Shown here: in pieces, positions 1-5,313 of the stretch | Position numbering within the stretch: the stretch's first letter is position 1 | Layout: each line of letters begins with the position of its first letter | Source of the DNA: a bacterium | GTDB taxonomy: Bacteria > UBA8248 | DNA length: 5,981 bases | Reading direction: 5' to 3' | Assembly (NCBI GenBank): GCA_027622355.1 | Contig: JAQBZT010000186.1 | Location: 1 to 5,981, forward strand | Translations under genes and position numbers: made by a program | The notes under the pieces: model-generated | The model's input: the letters and a program-made list of their open reading frames with translations, nothing else | Told to the model about the DNA's origin: nothing | Database searches by the model: none

Positions 1-949
1 GAAGAGAACCTCCCGCCTCGCCGGAGAAGTGCCAATCCGATACCGTGCGAAGCTGCGACAGCATGGTTTTGATGACGTCGAAGGCTTCCAGGAAGGTCTG
101 GGCCATGCTGCCCGATACGGGGATGGTTCCCTTCCGGGCGGCATCCAAAAGATTTTCGACTTCGTTGGCGAACCCTTCCAGGACTTTCACCCCCAAAAAA
201 CCGGCGCTGCCCTTGATGCTGTGTACCGGTCTGAAAATTTCATCCACCAAAGAGGTGTTTTCGGGGTCGGTTTCGAGATTTAAAATTTCCGGCTCGATTT
301 TTTCCAGGTGTGTTTCCGCCTCGTCGATGAAGTCGTAAATCAGGCTTTCATCGAACATGGTACCGGCGAAGTCGAGTACTTCGGGCTCCAGGTTTTCGCG
401 GGGCGGGTCGGCCTCCACGGCATGGTCGCCACCCGGCTCCGGGGCGGGATGGTCCTCCGGCGGCGGGCCGGATTGCGCTTGCGGTGATTCGTTTCGGTAG
501 ATATCCGCGATGGCGTTTTCCAGCTGATCCAGATCATTTTCGGAGACATCCCCCTGTTCCGGTTCCGGGCCCTGTTCCGGCACAGGGATATGGAGCAGTG
601 CGGCGGCCTGGGCGATCAAGTCCTGAAGAGGGGGCGGCGCGCCCACGGCCCCGGGGGAGAGCTTGTTTTCCATCCATCCGATAAGCGCGTCCAGCAGCGC
701 GATGCCTTTGGGCACTTCATCAAATTGATCGAGAAGTGCGGCGGTCAACATCTTGTCCAGCCAATCGGCGCACGTGGAAAGACCGGATGGCCCATGGGGG
801 GCGAGCACCGCTTGGATGTGTCCGGCCCGGGAGATCACATCGACCAGGGACGGTTTGTCCTGAAGAGACGGGTCTATCCCCTGCATTGTTTGCGCGATGG
901 AATGGATCTCTTCGTAGAGGGCGGCTTGGGTTTCTTCGGACGATGGCAT
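1..949 (-). CDS. CheA-like chemotaxis histidine kinase, N-terminal part (partial)
   Basis: The 316 visible residues hold a clear CheA-type P1 (Hpt) domain at about residues 198-305, with the phosphate-accepting histidine in RPVHSIKGSAGFLG (His243, codon at 221-223). In CheA this histidine takes phosphate from the kinase domain and passes it to CheY/CheB-type response regulators at the cytoplasmic receptor array. The dimerisation, ATPase and CheW-like domains would lie beyond the left edge and are not seen. Before the Hpt comes an unusual extension: a helical segment (about 5-120), then a Pro/Glu-rich linker (about 121-195). The helical part may be a degenerate Hpt-like domain without histidine (inference). 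The ATG at 949 is preferred over an in-frame GTG at 991 because the predicted promoter would start transcripts near 990. The Shine-Dalgarno sequence is weak. It could also be another Hpt-bearing hybrid kinase, but the Hpt sequence best fits CheA. Confidence 0.85.
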   Translation of the reverse strand, partial: MPSSEETQAALYEEIHSIAQTMQGIDPSLQDKPSLVDVISRAGHIQAVLAPHGPSGLSTCADWLDKMLTAALLDQFDEVPKGIALLDALIGWMENKLSPGAVGAPPPLQDLIAQAAALLHIPVPEQGPEPEQGDVSENDLDQLENAIADIYRNESPQAQSGPPPEDHPAPEPGGDHAVEADPPRENLEPEVLDFAGTMFDESLIYDFIDEAETHLEKIEPEILNLETDPENTSLVDEIFRPVHSIKGSAGFLGVKVLEGFANEVENLLDAARKGTIPVSGSMAQTFLEAFDVIKTMLSQLRTVSDWHFSGEAGGSL

Positions 950-996
950 TTGGTCTGTTCTCTGCACTGAGAAAAAGGACTGAAATTCCACAATCC

Positions 997-1025
997 ATTT
1001 TGGTTTTGCGGGTGGGGCGTGTCAA
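997..1025 (-). promoter_or_regulatory. candidate sigma70 promoter for the CheA-like gene
   Basis: On the minus strand a perfect TTGACA (1025-1020) is followed by exactly 17 bases and CAAAAT (1002-997), which matches 4 of 6 positions of TATAAT. Transcription would begin near 990, leaving a leader of about 40 bases before the ATG at 949. The position directly upstream of a gene in the right orientation supports it; no experimental evidence is available. Confidence 0.42.
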
Positions 1026-1135
1026 CGGGAATATGCCGAAAAACGGTTGATTTTATTGGATTATTTTGAATTGATCGTTTTGTCGCAAATTTTCATTCGC
1101 CAAACGGCCGAGAGAGAGATTTGATGCGGTAGGCG

Positions 1136-2002
1136 ATGGCAGGATTGTTGTTTCTGGAAGAATCGGATGTTTCAGTGAGGAGGCCGTTCTTGAAGGAATC
1201 CCGGTGGCCGAAGCGGATGCGGTTTCTCGCCGTTTTTGTTCTTGTTGTGGTGATATATCTTCTTCTGGATCAAATGCGGCTGCCCCACGGTTTGGGGCGT
1301 GTCATTAAACAGGCTTTTGCCTGGATAGGGGCCGTTTATTTGATTTGCGGATTTTGGGGTACGCGGGGTGGTTTTCTGTTCCGGTTCGCCCGCTCGTTTT
1401 CCGCCGTCATCGGCGCTCTGTTTCTGCTGGTGTCGTTCGGCGGCGGGTCATATTTTCTCATCCAGCCCATCTTGATTCCCGAGGAAAGAGCCGATTCCGC
1501 AGGAGCCGCTGTCGTCCTGGGCGGCGGGGTCTACCGGGACGGCACGCCGACCGAGAGCACCATCCGGCGGGTGGTCCGGGGCGTCCGCCTGTACCACGAG
1601 GGGAAGGTGCCGCTGTTGTTGTTCAGCTCCGGCTTGCCGAGGCCCAGCCGGCAGAGCGAGGCGGCGGCCATGGCGCAGTTCGCGGAAACCCTCGGCGTTC
1701 CGCGCTCGGCGATGGTGCTCGAGGATCGCTCCCGGAATACGGCGGAAAACGCCCACTTTACATCGCGCATTTTGAAGGAGCGCCGGATCAGCCGGATTTT
1801 GCTCGTCACCGATCCGGTCCACATGCGCCGGGCCCGCGATACTTTCCGGAGCCAGGGAATCGAGGTGACGCCCGCCCCCACCAACAGCGGGAGAAAGTTT
1901 CACGACTACATCGGCCGTTGGACTTTTTTCCAGAGAGGTGTCCACGAATACATCGGGTGGCTGTACTACCGTGTCCGGGGATTTATCCGGGCAGGGGAAT
2001 AA
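1136..2002 (+). CDS. DUF218 / YdcF-family membrane protein (SanA/ElyC-like)
   Basis: A 288-residue protein with a membrane N-terminus and a C-terminal DUF218 domain. Hydrophobic segments lie at about residues 29-45, 57-73 and 86-113. The DUF218 domain (about 122-280) shows AAVVLGGG at its first strand, LLFSSG (161-166), SEAAAMAQ with Glu175, LEDRSRNTAENA (195-206), LLVTDPVHMRRA (222-233) and HEYIGWLYYRVRG near the end, all typical of the family. Members such as E. coli ElyC and SanA affect envelope integrity or peptidoglycan precursor metabolism; the reaction is not firmly established, so no specific role is assigned. The start is uncertain. ATG at 1136 has only a weak ribosome site, whereas an in-frame TTG at 1190 follows GAGGAGG (1177-1183) by 6 bases and would give 270 residues with the first membrane segment close to the N-terminus. 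It is divergent from the CheA-like gene and convergent with the VOC gene. Confidence 0.9.
   Translation: MAGLLFLEESDVSVRRPFLKESRWPKRMRFLAVFVLVVVIYLLLDQMRLPHGLGRVIKQAFAWIGAVYLICGFWGTRGGFLFRFARSFSAVIGALFLLVSFGGGSYFLIQPILIPEERADSAGAAVVLGGGVYRDGTPTESTIRRVVRGVRLYHEGKVPLLLFSSGLPRPSRQSEAAAMAQFAETLGVPRSAMVLEDRSRNTAENAHFTSRILKERRISRILLVTDPVHMRRARDTFRSQGIEVTPAPTNSGRKFHDYIGRWTFFQRGVHEYIGWLYYRVRGFIRAGE
1177..1192 (+). promoter_or_regulatory. strong internal ribosome site and TTG, likely true start of the DUF218 gene
   Basis: GAGGAGG at 1177-1183 lies 6 bases before an in-frame TTG (1190-1192). This is a much better initiation signal than anything ahead of the ATG at 1136. It decides between a 288- and a 270-residue product; all recognised domain motifs are in both. 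Confidence 0.45.
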
Positions 2003-2071
2003 GACGCAAAAGCGCCAAGGTACTGATCCTGCTCCAGCGCCTGGTGCGAAGGTCTTCGTTGGCGTCCGTGT

Positions 2072-2458
2072 TTATTTTCGCTCGGCCAGTTCGATGCTGA
2101 TGTTGTCCGGCCCCTTGATGAAGGCGATCTTCACTCCCGGGCGAAGCTCCCAGGGCTCGCAGATGAATTCCGTGCCCTTCTTCCGCAGATCGGCGGCCGC
2201 CGCATCCATGTTTTCCACCAGCAGTCCGAAGTGATCGAGTCCGTATCTCGGGTCGGATCCCGTCGGCGCCGGGTCTTCTCCCTTGGCCTTCCCGGAAACG
2301 ATGAAGGCCATGCCGTTCAGGTCGAAGTTGAAAGACGGGGCGCCGCCCAATTCGCGCTCTTGCGTCACTTTGGCGCCGAACATCTCTTCCCAGAATTTCC
2401 GCGCCGCGTGCGGGTCCTCGCTTCGAAAATGAATGTGGTCGTAGCGGTAAACTGCCAT
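2072..2458 (-). CDS. VOC-superfamily (glyoxalase/bleomycin-resistance fold) protein
   Basis: A 128-residue protein made of two beta-alpha-beta-beta-beta modules (about 4-55 and 72-126), the usual length of a single-chain VOC protein that works as a dimer. Candidate metal ligands occupy the family positions: His8 in DHIHF, His76 in GLDHFGLLVENMDA, and Glu123 in ISIELAER. PHAARKFWEEMFGAK is the typical first helix. Known relatives include glyoxalase I, fosfomycin-resistance enzymes, extradiol dioxygenases and methylmalonyl-CoA epimerase; the sequence does not single out one substrate, so only the superfamily is called. The protein has no signal peptide and should be cytoplasmic. The ATG at 2458 is preceded by GGGGAGG (2468-2462), with a slightly short spacing of 3 bases. 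The gene is convergent with the DUF218 gene (69 bases between stops) and separated from the next minus-strand gene by a likely terminator, so it is probably its own unit. Confidence 0.9.
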   Translation of the reverse strand: MAVYRYDHIHFRSEDPHAARKFWEEMFGAKVTQERELGGAPSFNFDLNGMAFIVSGKAKGEDPAPTGSDPRYGLDHFGLLVENMDAAAADLRKKGTEFICEPWELRPGVKIAFIKGPDNISIELAERK

Positions 2459-2532
2459 GAACCTCCCCTTACCATGAAAAATTTTGAAACGGAAAATCTC
2501 TCGAGTGGTGAGACGTTCGGAAATAGCACGCG

Positions 2533-2554
2533 AAAAAATCCCCCGTCGGGATTT
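2533..2554 (-). terminator. likely intrinsic terminator of the 114-residue protein gene
   Basis: Read on the minus strand, AAATCCC (2554-2548), a five-base loop GACGG, then GGGATTT (2542-2536) form a 7-bp stem that runs straight into three more T residues (2535-2533), giving six T in a row after GGGA. It lies about 80 bases past the stop of the 2634-2978 gene and before the VOC gene, so it would keep the two genes from being one operon. The stem has only three G-C pairs, so its strength is uncertain. Confidence 0.45.
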
Positions 2555-2633
2555 CCCGGAAAAACGAACCGGGAGCCTCCGGCAAGGGCGTGGATATCGC
2601 GGACATCGCGCAGCCTGTGTAAACCGGTCGGCG

Positions 2634-2978
2634 CTATCCGCTCTGCCCCCCTTCGTCGTTCTCGATGAGCTTCTGGGTCTCGGCCATTTCGTGGAACATC
2701 TTGCAGGTTTCCCCGAAATCCTTCAAAAGCCGTTCAAAAAGCTGTTCCACCTGGAAGGGTGAGAGGACATCGGTCAATTCCCGGAAGACGACCTCCCAGG
2801 AATTCGCCCTTCGTTCGCCCCGCTGAAACGTCTTCTCATTTTTCGTCAGTTCGTCGTAGACATCGTGTTCGTGGTCGAGGATATCCCGGAGAACGGGTTC
2901 GTAGTTCGGGTCGCTGCCATGAACGTAGCGCATCAGGTAGGGCTTGTATTTCCGGATTTTGAATTTTCTGGGTGCCAT
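2634..2978 (-). CDS. unrecognised small soluble protein, 114 residues
   Basis: I do not recognise the family. The N-terminus is strongly basic (MAPRKFKIRKYKPY), followed by a mostly alpha-helical, charged sequence: about residues 26-50 (VLRDILDHEHDVYDELTKNE), 60-72 and 75-106 (FQVEQLFERLLKDFGETC). It has one cysteine (Cys92), several histidines and no membrane segment or signal peptide. It therefore looks like a small cytoplasmic helical protein that may bind nucleic acid or a partner protein through its basic head; that is inference only. The ATG at 2978 is well supported by GGGGGGAG (2990-2983) four bases upstream. The reading frame is clean and ends in a Gly/Ser-rich tail. It is divergent from the M29 peptidase, with a 231-base AT-rich gap between them. 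Confidence 0.7.
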   Translation of the reverse strand: MAPRKFKIRKYKPYLMRYVHGSDPNYEPVLRDILDHEHDVYDELTKNEKTFQRGERRANSWEVVFRELTDVLSPFQVEQLFERLLKDFGETCKMFHEMAETQKLIENDEGGQSG

Positions 2979-3088
2979 TGGGCTCCCCCCTTTGGTTTTA
3001 TAATTCGACCAATAATTCTATAAATTTCTCCCTGCAGGGCCGATGAGAGAATGCGGATGTCCAGTGCGAGGAATATGTGGATGTGAAC

Positions 3089-3128
3089 TATAATCCTTAT
3101 TATATCCTTTTCGGGGAACCGGCGTCAT
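3089..3128. promoter_or_regulatory. candidate divergent promoter region with two opposed TATAAT boxes
   Basis: TATAAT is present on the plus strand at 3089-3094 and on the minus strand at 3104-3099, in the AT-rich gap between the two divergent genes. For the minus strand, ATGACG (3128-3123) matches TTGACA at 4 of 6 positions with an 18-base spacer, so transcripts would start near 3092 and read into the 114-residue gene. The plus-strand box has no convincing -35 at 16-18 bases, so its role for the peptidase is weaker. Confidence 0.3.
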
Positions 3129-3209
3129 TTTTTATTTTTCCATGTTTCGGGCCGGCTCATGCATTAAAATCAATGGGTAATGGTGCTTTGACAGAAAGGG
3201 GCGCTTTAG

Positions 3210-4331
3210 ATGGAAGATGTTCGCATCGAAAGAATGGCCGAAACCATCTCCCGCTATTCGGCCCGGGTGAAGCGCGGGGATCTGGTGTGTATCCGGGGCG
3301 GGACCGAGGCCGCTCCCTTGATCCGCTCCCTCTACGCCCGTTGCCTGGAGCTGGGGGCTTTTCCCTACACCCATGTCGGGCTGCCGGGCCTTGATGAGAT
3401 TTTTTACGAGCGGGCGAACCGGGAGCAGTTGGCCTATCTCTCCCCGATCTCGACATTCGAGGTCGAAAAGGTTGACGTGCTCGTGAGCATCCTCTCGGAG
3501 ACCAATACGCGCCGGTTGACGGGCGTGGACCCAAAGAAGCAGGCGCGCGCCTCCCAGGCGAGACGGCCGATCATGCAGACCTTCATGCGGCGGGCCGCCC
3601 AGTACGACAAGGGCGGCAAGAAGGGCCTGCGGTGGACGCTCACGCTATTCCCCACCGAAGCCTATGCCCAGGACGCCGAGATGTCGCTCACAGGATATTC
3701 GGATTTTGTCTTCAGTGCCTGCCATGCCCACCGGCCGGGCGGCATCGAAAAATGGAAGCAGATGGAGAAGCGCCAGAGGGAGATCATCCGCTACCTCAAG
3801 GGAAGGAAAGTGGTCGAGATTGCTGCTCCCGGCACCGACCTGCGCGTCGGCATCGCGGGCCGGAAGTTCATCAACTGCGCCGGCCACCATAATTTTCCCG
3901 ACGGGGAGATCTTCACCGGCCCGCAGGAGCGGAAGATCGACGGCACCATCCGCTACAGCTTTCCGGCCTGCCTCTCGGGCCGCGAGGTGGACGGCGTGGA
4001 ATTGACCTTCGAGAAAGGGAAAGTGGTCAAGGCCACGGCGGAGAAGAACGAAAAATTCCTGCGCACCATGATCGGGATGGACCCGGGCGCCGCCCGCGCC
4101 GGTGAGTTCGCCATCGGCCTCAATTCCGGCATCCAGCAGTACACGAAGAACATTCTCTTTGACGAGAAGATCGGCGGAACGATCCACATCGCCCTCGGCA
4201 AGGGCTATCCCGAGAGCGGCTCGCGCAACGACTCGGCGCTGCACTGGGACATGGTGTGCGATCTGCGGGGGAAGGGCGAGATGTGGGTGGATGGAAAGCT
4301 GTTCATGAAAAAAGGTAAAATCCTCGTCTGA
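3210..4331 (+). CDS. M29-family metallo-aminopeptidase (AmpS/AmpT-like, COG2309)
   Basis: A 373-residue cytoplasmic enzyme of the M29 peptidase type, which removes N-terminal residues from peptides using a two-metal centre. The expected ligands are all visible: Glu233 in FPDGEIFTGP, Glu299 in GEFAIGLN, His326 in GGTIHIALGKGYPES, and His345 plus Asp347 in SALHWDMVCDLR. Tyr333, seven residues after His326, matches the catalytic tyrosine position of the family. The N-terminal half (about 1-190) is the variable alpha/beta domain that forms the dimer cavity, and the C-terminal half carries the active site. The length is at the short end for the family but no motif is missing. Start: GGGG at 3198-3201 lies 8 bases before the ATG at 3210. 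The gene stands alone between divergent and unrelated neighbours, suggesting general peptide turnover rather than a dedicated pathway. Substrate preference cannot be read from the sequence. Confidence 0.93.
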   Translation: MEDVRIERMAETISRYSARVKRGDLVCIRGGTEAAPLIRSLYARCLELGAFPYTHVGLPGLDEIFYERANREQLAYLSPISTFEVEKVDVLVSILSETNTRRLTGVDPKKQARASQARRPIMQTFMRRAAQYDKGGKKGLRWTLTLFPTEAYAQDAEMSLTGYSDFVFSACHAHRPGGIEKWKQMEKRQREIIRYLKGRKVVEIAAPGTDLRVGIAGRKFINCAGHHNFPDGEIFTGPQERKIDGTIRYSFPACLSGREVDGVELTFEKGKVVKATAEKNEKFLRTMIGMDPGAARAGEFAIGLNSGIQQYTKNILFDEKIGGTIHIALGKGYPESGSRNDSALHWDMVCDLRGKGEMWVDGKLFMKKGKILV

Positions 4332-4356
4332 TCGCTCTCCACAATGAAGTGGAGGA

Positions 4357-4701
4357 ATGGAAAACGCTACTTCTGTCTATCACATAGGGTGCCGGGTGCT
4401 GTTTTGCGTCGTTTTCATTCTGGCCGCGCCGCCCTCGGGCTGGACGGGCTCGGCGTCTACGACGGGTCCGGCCATTTTTTTGGGGAAACCGGGGGAAAAG
4501 AGAATCCGGGCGGCGAGGTGGACCACGGCGTCACCGTCTCGATGCGGGCCGGCGTCCGGGACGCGAAGGGCGACGAAATTGCCCGCATCATCGCCCTGGC
4601 GCAGCATCCACCACGAGTCGCTGATCGCGTTCCTCACGGGCGCGATCGCAGCCCTGGCGGCGCTCTTTTTCTTCCGGCCGATCCTGCGTCCCGAGGAATA
4701 A
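4357..4701 (+). CDS. possible small membrane protein with a broken reading frame
   Basis: The 114-residue frame opens with a signal-like hydrophobic stretch (about residues 10-25, CRVLFCVVFILAAPPSG) and ends with a convincing membrane segment (about 87-107, ESLIAFLTGAIAALAALFFF) and a short RPILRPEE tail. The middle, from about 4476 to 4607, reads poorly in this frame (rich in Arg/Ser/Pro/Thr) but very well one base earlier, where codons have a high-GC third position and spell GGEVDHGVTVSMRAGVRDAK followed by GDEIARIIALAQH. A shift inside the T7 run at 4475-4481 and a compensating shift at 4607-4609 would give one continuous protein of similar length. This may be a pseudogene, a sequencing or assembly error at a homopolymer, or less likely recoding. 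The ribosome site GGAGGA abuts the ATG with no gap, so the start is also doubtful. I recognise no family. It follows the peptidase gene by 25 bases. Confidence 0.38.
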   Translation: MENATSVYHIGCRVLFCVVFILAAPPSGWTGSASTTGPAIFLGKPGEKRIRAARWTTASPSRCGPASGTRRATKLPASSPWRSIHHESLIAFLTGAIAALAALFFFRPILRPEE

Positions 4702-4702
4702 A

Positions 4703-4733
4703 GGGGGAGGGGCCTCCCCGCACCGCCGCGGGG
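4703..4733 (+). other. two overlapping, mutually exclusive GC-rich hairpins
   Basis: GGGGAG (4704-4709) can pair with CTCCCC (4714-4719), and the same C-run within CCCCGC (4716-4721) can instead pair with GCGGGG (4728-4733). Only one stem can form at a time. They start two bases after the small ORF's stop and end 40 bases before the tRNA. No T-run follows closely enough for a standard intrinsic terminator, so the function is open; the stems could act in 3'-end formation or be GC-rich chance. Confidence 0.35.
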
Positions 4734-4773
4734 ATGGTGCCCATCGCGCCGGAGTGGTATTTTCTCCCTCACC

Positions 4774-4849
4774 GGGCGGGTAGCTCAGCTGGAAGAGCGG
4801 TGCCCTTACAAGGCATAGGTCGCAGGTTCGAACCCTGTCCCGCCCACCA
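4774..4849 (+). tRNA. tRNA-Val (anticodon UAC)
   Basis: The complete 76-base cloverleaf is visible. The acceptor stem is GGGCGGG (4774-4780) with CCCGCCC (4839-4845). The D arm is GCTC...GAGC. The anticodon stem is GTGCC (4800-4804) with GGCAT (4812-4816) around loop CTTACAA, with anticodon TAC at 4807-4809. The T arm carries the canonical GGTTCGAACCC. The discriminator A4846 is followed by an encoded CCA (4847-4849). It reads valine codons GUA and, with wobble, GUG. It is a single tRNA gene rather than part of a visible cluster. A tyrosine recombinase remnant ends 82 bases downstream, so its 3' end is a likely former integration target. Confidence 0.97.
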
Positions 4850-4850
4850 A

Positions 4851-4892
4851 GGAATTCAATGGATTGCAGGAATTCAGCTGGTTCGTTTTTTT
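4851..4892 (+). terminator. weak candidate terminator after tRNA-Val, with a GGAATTCA direct repeat
   Basis: GGAATTCA occurs twice (4851-4858 and 4869-4876, period 18). Because GAATTC is self-complementary, the two copies can pair with each other across a 12-base loop, and CCA (4847-4849) can add pairs with TGG (4879-4881). A run of seven T follows at 4886-4892. This would place transcription termination just after the tRNA, but the stem is AT-rich and interrupted. The same repeats could instead be recombinase-binding sites beside a former attachment site. Confidence 0.3.
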
Positions 4893-4931
4893 CGCTTTTC
4901 CTGAAATTGTGCTTGTTTTGTCCCTGTTCTC

Positions 4932-5285
4932 TCATAAATTTTTTTCGCCGGACGCCCGGGCCTCCTCGATGTTCACCACCTTGCGCTCGGCGGGCAGGGC
5001 GGAGAGGTAGGCATCCCGCTTCCGCATGGCGTCCCGGAGGTCGTCGGCGTCCACAATGTCATAGCGCCGGAAAACGGCCGCCGTCCTGTGGCCGGAAATC
5101 TGCATGGCGACATTCTGTGAGACGCCCGCCCGCACCATATCCCGGATGGCCGTCCGCCTGAGGTCGTAGGGAATGCGTCCCTCCAGGCCCGCCGCCTTGC
5201 AGGCTGCCTTCCAGGTTTTGCGGAAATCGCCGATGGCGTCCTGTCCAAAAATTCGAACGGGCCTAAAATCCCATCTCCACCACAA
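4932..5285 (-). pseudogene. tyrosine recombinase (phage-type integrase), C-terminal fragment
   Basis: This is the catalytic C-terminus of a tyrosine recombinase: about 100 of the roughly 350-400 residues of an intact enzyme. Visible active-site residues, numbered from the frame start at 5285, are Arg43 in PYDLRRTAIRD (box II, with Tyr in place of the first His, as in many relatives), His66 in ISGHRTAAVF, and the nucleophile Tyr75 in FRRYDIVDA. The first catalytic Arg, the beta-hairpin Lys, and the core-binding and arm-binding domains are all absent. Upstream of about 5250 the frame no longer resembles an integrase, and it meets a stop codon inside the permease gene; the only start is a TTG at 5285 with no ribosome site. 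It is therefore inactive. The stub points toward tRNA-Val and ends 82 bases from it, as expected for an element integrated at that tRNA and later largely deleted. Confidence 0.85.
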
Positions 5286-5313
5286 GAATTGCCAGAGTAG
5301 ATTGCTTGCCCTT

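Noticed and set aside
590..1050. Plus-strand open frames opposite the CheA-like gene
   Set aside because: They are Arg/Gly/Pro-rich mirror frames of a clear minus-strand Hpt protein and show no domains or ribosome sites.
2037..2055. Small CCAG-CGC-CTGG hairpin between the convergent DUF218 and VOC genes, considered as a terminator
   Set aside because: The stem is only four pairs with a three-base loop, and no T-run follows on the plus strand.
1345..2100. Long plus-strand frame overlapping the DUF218 gene (251 residues)
   Set aside because: It is a shadow frame rich in Arg, Pro and Gly; the overlapping frame contains all the DUF218 motifs.
3030..3039. Perfect ten-base palindrome CCCTGCAGGG in the divergent gap
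   Set aside because: Single occurrence, too short to call an operator without a second copy or an adjacent regulator gene.
3188..3193. TTGACA just upstream of the M29 peptidase
   Set aside because: A -10 box at the right distance would fall inside the coding start, and the sequence there (TGGAAG) does not match; the leader would also be too short.
4344..4904. 186-residue plus-strand open frame spanning the small ORF and tRNA
   Set aside because: It runs straight through the tRNA gene, has no ribosome site, and only its middle section (about 4476-4607) looks coding; that section is treated as part of the frame-switching small ORF.
5252..5258. TTCGAAC shared with the tRNA T-loop (4827-4833), considered as a second attachment site
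   Set aside because: The match is only seven bases around a six-base palindrome, and flanking bases do not continue the tRNA sequence, so it is probably chance.
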